From Deltaproteobacteria bacterium (lineage in GTDB: Bacteria; Myxococcota_A; UBA9160; JAJDAL01), in contig JAJDAL010000045.1 of the NCBI GenBank assembly GCA_029261875.1, positions 18,472-82,471 on the forward strand: a stretch of 64,000 nucleotides of DNA. The letters run 5' to 3'. A program made the position numbers and the translations under genes. This document shows positions 59,752 through 64,000 of this stretch, piece by piece (the first letter of the stretch is position 1; every line of letters starts with the position of its first letter). Under the pieces are notes generated by a model. It ran no database searches and had not been told where the DNA came from. It worked only from the letters and a program-made list of their open reading frames with translations.

Positions 59752-60530
59752 TGGATAATCCTCTCGACCTCAGCGGGAAAGTCGCCATCGTCACGGGGGG
59801 AGGCCGCGGGGTCGGCCGGGGGATCAGCGAACGGTTTCTGGGAGCGGGAGCCCAGGTCATCATCTGCGGGCGCAAGGCGCCGGAAGCCCTACCCGAGGCG
59901 AGCGGGCGCCAAGCGCATTTCGTCGAGGCGGATGTCCGCGACGTCGAGCAGATATCGAATGTGGTGGCCTTCGCGCGGGAACAGGGCGGTCGCCTCGATG
60001 TCTTGGTCAACAACGCGGGGGGTTCCCCCGTCGCCGACGCTGCGACCGCTTCGCCGCGCTTTTCCGAATCCATCATTCGATTGAACATGATCGCACCGAT
60101 GAATTTCGCCCAGCAGGCGAACGCCGTCATGCAGGAACAGAACGATGGCGGCTGCATCATCAACATCGCCAGTGTGAGCGCGATTCGGCCGTCACCGGGA
60201 ACCGCCGCGTATGGCGCGGCCAAAGCCGGTCTGTTGAGCCTCACACAAACCCTGGCGGTGGAGTGGGCGCCCAAGGTGCGCGTGAATGCCATCACGGCCG
60301 GGATGATTCGCACTGAACTGGCGCATTTGCATTACGGCGACGAAGCGGGAATCGCCTCGGTGGGGGCGACGGTTCCATTGGGACGCATGGGAGAGCCCTC
60401 CGATGTGGGCAATGTATGCCTGTTCCTGGCGTCTTCCCTGGCCTCCTACGTGAGCGGCGCGAGCATCCTGATGCACGGCGGAGGCGAGCGTCCCGCTTTC
60501 CTCGACGCCGCAAAGAACACCAAACCTTAG
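59751..60530 (+). CDS. SDR of the ring C/D cluster (Rv3549c-like)
   Basis: 259 residues from the ATG at 59751; GGAG is 6 bases upstream, and the stop of the previous gene overlaps by one base. TGGGRGVGRGI, VNNAGGSPVADAATASPRF, and the active-site block NIASVSAIRPSPGTAAYGAAKAGL with Tyr and Lys. The combination AGGSP, VEWAPKVRVNAI and SGASILMHGGGE resembles Rv3549c, another KstR2-regulon SDR. It is the last gene of the operon; 131 bases with no clear terminator follow. Confidence 0.86.
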   Translation: MDNPLDLSGKVAIVTGGGRGVGRGISERFLGAGAQVIICGRKAPEALPEASGRQAHFVEADVRDVEQISNVVAFAREQGGRLDVLVNNAGGSPVADAATASPRFSESIIRLNMIAPMNFAQQANAVMQEQNDGGCIINIASVSAIRPSPGTAAYGAAKAGLLSLTQTLAVEWAPKVRVNAITAGMIRTELAHLHYGDEAGIASVGATVPLGRMGEPSDVGNVCLFLASSLASYVSGASILMHGGGERPAFLDAAKNTKP

Positions 60531-60661
60531 GGCGGGTTGCGACCCACGCTTCCGGCGCTCGCTAGCCGGGACCGGCGAGATTTCAAATAATCTCCAGGCG
60601 TCTCTACTCGCCTCCCGAACGATTGATCGAAGCCTTGCCCAGGCCTCATCCTACGCTCGCC

Positions 60662-63600
60662 ATGAAAATCACTCGAAATTCGTATGGATTGTTGTTCGCC
60701 GTGTTCGTTGCCTCGATCGCGACGGGTACTGCCGGAGCCGATCCGTTGCGTCCTCTGGATCGACTCTACGACACGGAACCGCAAACCCGGAACAGTCCCC
60801 TCATCGCCACACCCGAAGCCGTCAAGCTTCAGGCATTTTCGGGTGGCGCTTCGTTCGTGTACGGAGTGGACGTTCCCCCGGGCACCGGTGGAGCGACGCC
60901 GTCCGTCGCCCTCAGCTACAGCAGCCTGAGCAAGAACGGACCCGTGGGTTATGGGTGGACGCTCAATCTTTCGCGCATCGAGCGCTGCACGCGCTTCGGT
61001 CCGCCGAGCTACGTCTTCAATGACGACGATTTCGAGTTGGACGGTGAGGTCTTGATTCGAGATCCCCAGAATCCGAATCGCTTCTACAAACGAAACTACA
61101 ATGCCACGCGCATCCTCTATAACCCGAGTTCGAGTACCTGGGAAGTCAGCCTGCCCGACGGGTCGCGCATGCGCTACGGAGACGCGGCGCGCAATGCCCG
61201 CCTCGTTCACGGATTTGCGCAGTTTCGCTGGGCCCTCGATGAGGTGGTGGATCCCAACGGAAATGCGTACCGAATCGAGTACGAATTCGACACGGATTCG
61301 CAGACCGGGCAGCCCCAGGAGATCTATCCCAAGACGATTCGTTACAGCTACAACGTCGACAAGTCGATCGGATCCATGCAGGGAAAGCGCCTGGTTCGGT
61401 TCTTCTGGGGAAATCGCAGCAACGGAAACGAGGATGAAGATCGGCCCACCAGCTATCGCGCGGGCTTCAAGGTCCAGGTCGCGCGCCGCTTGACGGGAAT
61501 CTCGACCGGGATCGATGCCAACGGAAACGGGCTCCTCCCTCCCCAGGACAACGGCTCCGCGGAAAAGCTGACCGCCGCGTATCTACTCGACTATGCGGAC
61601 AAGACCAGTGCGTCGGACCCTCGGCAAGCGCCGTTCTCGAAGCTCGTAGCGATCCATCGCCTCGGTTCGGACGTCTCCTTCTTCCCGAATTCGACCGAAT
61701 TTCAATATTCGGATCCGCAACGCGGGTTCCTGAGTGAAATTCCCGCGATGCACGCGGCCCAAACTACGCGAAACGTCACGAACACCGAACAGGGAAACCG
61801 CCAGTTCCACGAAACGACCTCCGCCAACTACGACATGAACGGCGACGGAATCACCGATCGAATCAGCGTCAACCGCGGAACGAAGAAATGGAGCCTGCAA
61901 CTGGGCTTGACGATCCCTCAAGGGGGACCCGGTTACGCGGCGAGTATCCCCTGGAATTTCTGCAACGGGTCGACCTGTTCGGATACGGCGCCCGGAAACG
62001 GCGTGCCGCCGACAAGTGGCGGTTACTGGCAGCTGAACGTGGTCGATCGGGGCCCTACAGGAAACGACCCCTCGGGTGGAGGAACGGTCTTTCCCGGTGC
62101 CGCTGGACCCGTCGCCTCGCGGATGACGGTCGCGGACATCGTGGACATGGACGGGGACGGGTATCCGGACAAACTCGAACGCGATGGAAACGGAAACTGG
62201 ATCTTCCGGCGCAATCAAGCCTGGGATCGAAGCCTTCCCGAAAACGAACGCTTTGCATTTGGACCCCCGATTCCCTGGGGCGGACCGTTTCTGGACATCA
62301 GCGAAGATACGTGCGTAGTCTGTACAGCGCCGCATCTGACAACCACCATTCCGTTTGGGCGCGACCGAAACGACTCCGAGGAATTCATACCGGAGAACAC
62401 GGAAGTGATCTCCATGCTCGTCGACGTCAACGGCGATGGCCGCCCAGATCACATGACCTACGACCACCGAAACCTGGGCAAGGTCTGGGTTTCGATCAAC
62501 AAAGGATGTGACTGGAGCGGCTGCGGTTTCGAGCAACCGTACAGTGTGGACGGTGGGTTTGGCCTTGGGAACCAGAGAGAAGGTATCTCCTATCAATACA
62601 CGACCCTGGGTGAGTCCTACGGGGGTGTGTCGAGCCAGCAAAAGGCCGCCATTGTCGATCTCAACGGCGACGGGCTTCCGGATCTGGTCTCGACCGACGG
62701 TGGGCTGCACACGACGGATCAAGAGCTCGCGCAAAGCAACGGTTGCTGGGAGATCGTCTTCGGAAATGGCAACGGATTCATTTCACGCGAAAACGCGCTC
62801 GACCATTGTTGGAACAACCAGCTGGACGCCTGGGAGAATTTCTCATCGTATCTCACCACGGAGCGGGGTGCGTCGGGGATCTCTTTGACGATTACCGAAC
62901 GTACGCTCGCGGACCTGAACGGGGACGGGATCGTCGATCTGATCGGTCAGCATGACAATCGTTTCGACGCACACGGTCTCGTTCGCTTCGGTCTCGGAGA
63001 CGGGCGCTTCTCGAGCACCGATGTGCAGTGGAGTGGCTTGGGTTACGGGATGCTCGAGCTCTTCACCGGCGATGTGAATGGCGATGGTCTGCCGGACATA
63101 CATTCGAATTTTCCGCCCCAGGGTAGCGGCGCCGTGCACCTCCATCCGGGTGCGCCGGGTCTGCTCACGAAGGTGACGAACGAGTTTGGTGGGACGACGG
63201 AAATCCAATACAAGTCGAGCGCGGACGTCGTGGGTCGCAATGCCATCGGGTCCGACGAGAACCTACGCGATAAAACCCTTCCGCTTCGCGGCCACCAATG
63301 GGTGGTCAAGCGGATCACCGTCAAGGATGGCCGCGGCGGAGCGTCGATTACGCGGAACATCGACTATGCGGAGCCGCGCTTCGATGTGGGGCTGCGCGAG
63401 AACTTCGGATTTCGCGAGGCGAGCGAATCCGACACACAGAACACGAAATCCACGACGCTCTTCCACCAGCGGATTCAGCTGAAGGGTCGCGCGGAGTATG
63501 TCGAAAAGCGCGACAGCGGTGGAGGTCTGCTCCAGACCCAGTCCACGGATTGGCAGGTGTTTGGTACCCGAACGCCCGAAGATCGGCTGATTCCGGGAAC

Positions 63601-64000
63601 CTGGACCGCCGTTCCGCGTGGGCAGAGTACGCGACTCTACGTCGATGGGGCCTCCCAGTCCTTCGATATCCGTCGTACCTTCGACCGCAAGACTGGAAAT
63701 CTCGTCACTGAGGAAGATACGGGGGGCGATGGCATCTTCGGGACAGGAGACGATCTCAAGCGAAACTTCGTCTATGCGGTCAATCAAGGGCGTTGGCTGA
63801 TCAACTATCCCGTGGTCGCGACCGAGGCGCATGGGGGAACCGTTGTCGGCACCACCCTGATCCACTACGACGGGGTTCCCTGGCCCGGCGCACCGGTCCG
63901 CGGGAACGCGTCTCAGGTGGATCGCATCTTCCAATCGGCCGGCGCCAACGAGGTGCTGACCGAGACCTGGACCTACGACGACTACGGCAACGTCGCGACC
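60662..64000 (+). CDS. SpvB/TcdB-like secreted protein with VCBS/FG-GAP repeats (3' end outside window)
   Basis: 1113 codons are visible without interruption to the last base, so the gene is longer than this. A signal peptide (MKITRNSYGLLFAVFVASIA..) is followed by an SpvB-type N-terminal region: FSGGASFVYGVDVPPGTGG, SVALSYSSLSKNGPVGYGWTL. A beta-propeller with six calcium-loop motifs follows (DMNGDGITD, DMDGDGYPD, DVNGDGRPD, DLNGDGLPD, DLNGDGIVD, DVNGDGLPD), then a TcdB middle-like region (EFGGTTEIQYKSSAD). Proteins of this build are RHS/Tc-toxin-like shells that usually end in RHS repeats and a variable toxic tip. The tip is not in the window. Confidence 0.8.
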   Translation, partial: MKITRNSYGLLFAVFVASIATGTAGADPLRPLDRLYDTEPQTRNSPLIATPEAVKLQAFSGGASFVYGVDVPPGTGGATPSVALSYSSLSKNGPVGYGWTLNLSRIERCTRFGPPSYVFNDDDFELDGEVLIRDPQNPNRFYKRNYNATRILYNPSSSTWEVSLPDGSRMRYGDAARNARLVHGFAQFRWALDEVVDPNGNAYRIEYEFDTDSQTGQPQEIYPKTIRYSYNVDKSIGSMQGKRLVRFFWGNRSNGNEDEDRPTSYRAGFKVQVARRLTGISTGIDANGNGLLPPQDNGSAEKLTAAYLLDYADKTSASDPRQAPFSKLVAIHRLGSDVSFFPNSTEFQYSDPQRGFLSEIPAMHAAQTTRNVTNTEQGNRQFHETTSANYDMNGDGITDRISVNRGTKKWSLQLGLTIPQGGPGYAASIPWNFCNGSTCSDTAPGNGVPPTSGGYWQLNVVDRGPTGNDPSGGGTVFPGAAGPVASRMTVADIVDMDGDGYPDKLERDGNGNWIFRRNQAWDRSLPENERFAFGPPIPWGGPFLDISEDTCVVCTAPHLTTTIPFGRDRNDSEEFIPENTEVISMLVDVNGDGRPDHMTYDHRNLGKVWVSINKGCDWSGCGFEQPYSVDGGFGLGNQREGISYQYTTLGESYGGVSSQQKAAIVDLNGDGLPDLVSTDGGLHTTDQELAQSNGCWEIVFGNGNGFISRENALDHCWNNQLDAWENFSSYLTTERGASGISLTITERTLADLNGDGIVDLIGQHDNRFDAHGLVRFGLGDGRFSSTDVQWSGLGYGMLELFTGDVNGDGLPDIHSNFPPQGSGAVHLHPGAPGLLTKVTNEFGGTTEIQYKSSADVVGRNAIGSDENLRDKTLPLRGHQWVVKRITVKDGRGGASITRNIDYAEPRFDVGLRENFGFREASESDTQNTKSTTLFHQRIQLKGRAEYVEKRDSGGGLLQTQSTDWQVFGTRTPEDRLIPGTWTAVPRGQSTRLYVDGASQSFDIRRTFDRKTGNLVTEEDTGGDGIFGTGDDLKRNFVYAVNQGRWLINYPVVATEAHGGTVVGTTLIHYDGVPWPGAPVRGNASQVDRIFQSAGANEVLTETWTYDDYGNVAT

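Noticed and set aside
1..64000. CRISPR arrays, tRNA or rRNA genes, insertion sequences
   Set aside because: No regularly spaced repeats, cloverleaf sequences, transposase-like proteins or terminal inverted repeats were seen on reading both strands.

Overview
This is a GC-rich, gene-dense window (no gene-free stretch over 300 bases) from a bacterium with an outer membrane: two predicted lipoproteins, an AsmA-like membrane-anchored protein and an inverse autotransporter are present. About 59 protein genes are supported. There are no rRNA or tRNA genes, insertion sequences or CRISPR arrays. Content (wax-ester synthases, F420-type oxidoreductases, many acyl-CoA dehydrogenases) suits a lipid- or steroid-degrading member of a high-GC lineage such as the former Deltaproteobacteria (Myxococcota, Binatota or similar), but the phylum cannot be fixed from the sequence alone.

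Layout. 1-7.3 kb: sulfatase end, aldo/keto reductase, aldehyde dehydrogenase, SnoaL-like protein, AsmA-like protein, BON lipoprotein, and a TetR plus di-iron protein pair. 7.3-12.1 kb: two divergent paralogous wax-ester synthase/DGAT genes and an acyl-CoA synthetase (storage lipid). 12.2-17.8 kb: inverse autotransporter with beta-helix passenger, a membrane protein fused to a spermidine-synthase-like domain, and a GNAT protein. 17.9-25.0 kb: beta-oxidation set with two tandem acyl-CoA dehydrogenases, an AMACR-like racemase, a split MaoC hydratase, another dehydrogenase, a degenerate isochorismatase-like protein and a Nudix hydrolase. 25.0-31.4 kb: fused indolepyruvate ferredoxin oxidoreductase, cupin, two luciferase-like enzymes and one unrecognised protein. 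31.5-41.9 kb: heteromeric acyl-CoA dehydrogenase operon, SDRs, three crotonases, carboxyltransferase, methylisocitrate-lyase-like protein and a Sel1-repeat lipoprotein. 42.2-50.5 kb: long minus-strand operon with SnoaL-like, SCP2-type thiolase plus DUF35 partner, three AMP-forming ligases, and a carrier-protein/SDR/hexapeptide-transferase cassette. 50.8-60.5 kb: ten-gene plus-strand operon. 60.7 kb to the end: the start of a large SpvB/VCBS-type secreted protein.

The central discovery candidate is the 50.8-60.5 kb operon. Its first gene products resemble mycobacterial IpdA, IpdB, IpdC, EchA20, FadE31, FadA6 and the SDRs Rv3548c and Rv3549c, the KstR2-regulon enzymes that open and beta-oxidise steroid rings C and D. 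Together with the AMACR-like, split-MaoC and thiolase/DUF35 genes, the window looks like a dispersed steroid or sterol-side-chain catabolic region in a Gram-negative organism.

Three noncoding sites share a 20-bp inverted-repeat plan (ACG-NN-ACGYAKCGT core, two of them TATACG-N8-CGTATA): one before the 19.2-25.0 kb operon and two in the divergent promoter between the 50.5 kb and 50.8 kb operons. They differ from the known KstR2 operator and predict a new regulon controlled by a repressor not encoded nearby. Family calls are from memory of family sequences and motifs; no database search was run.
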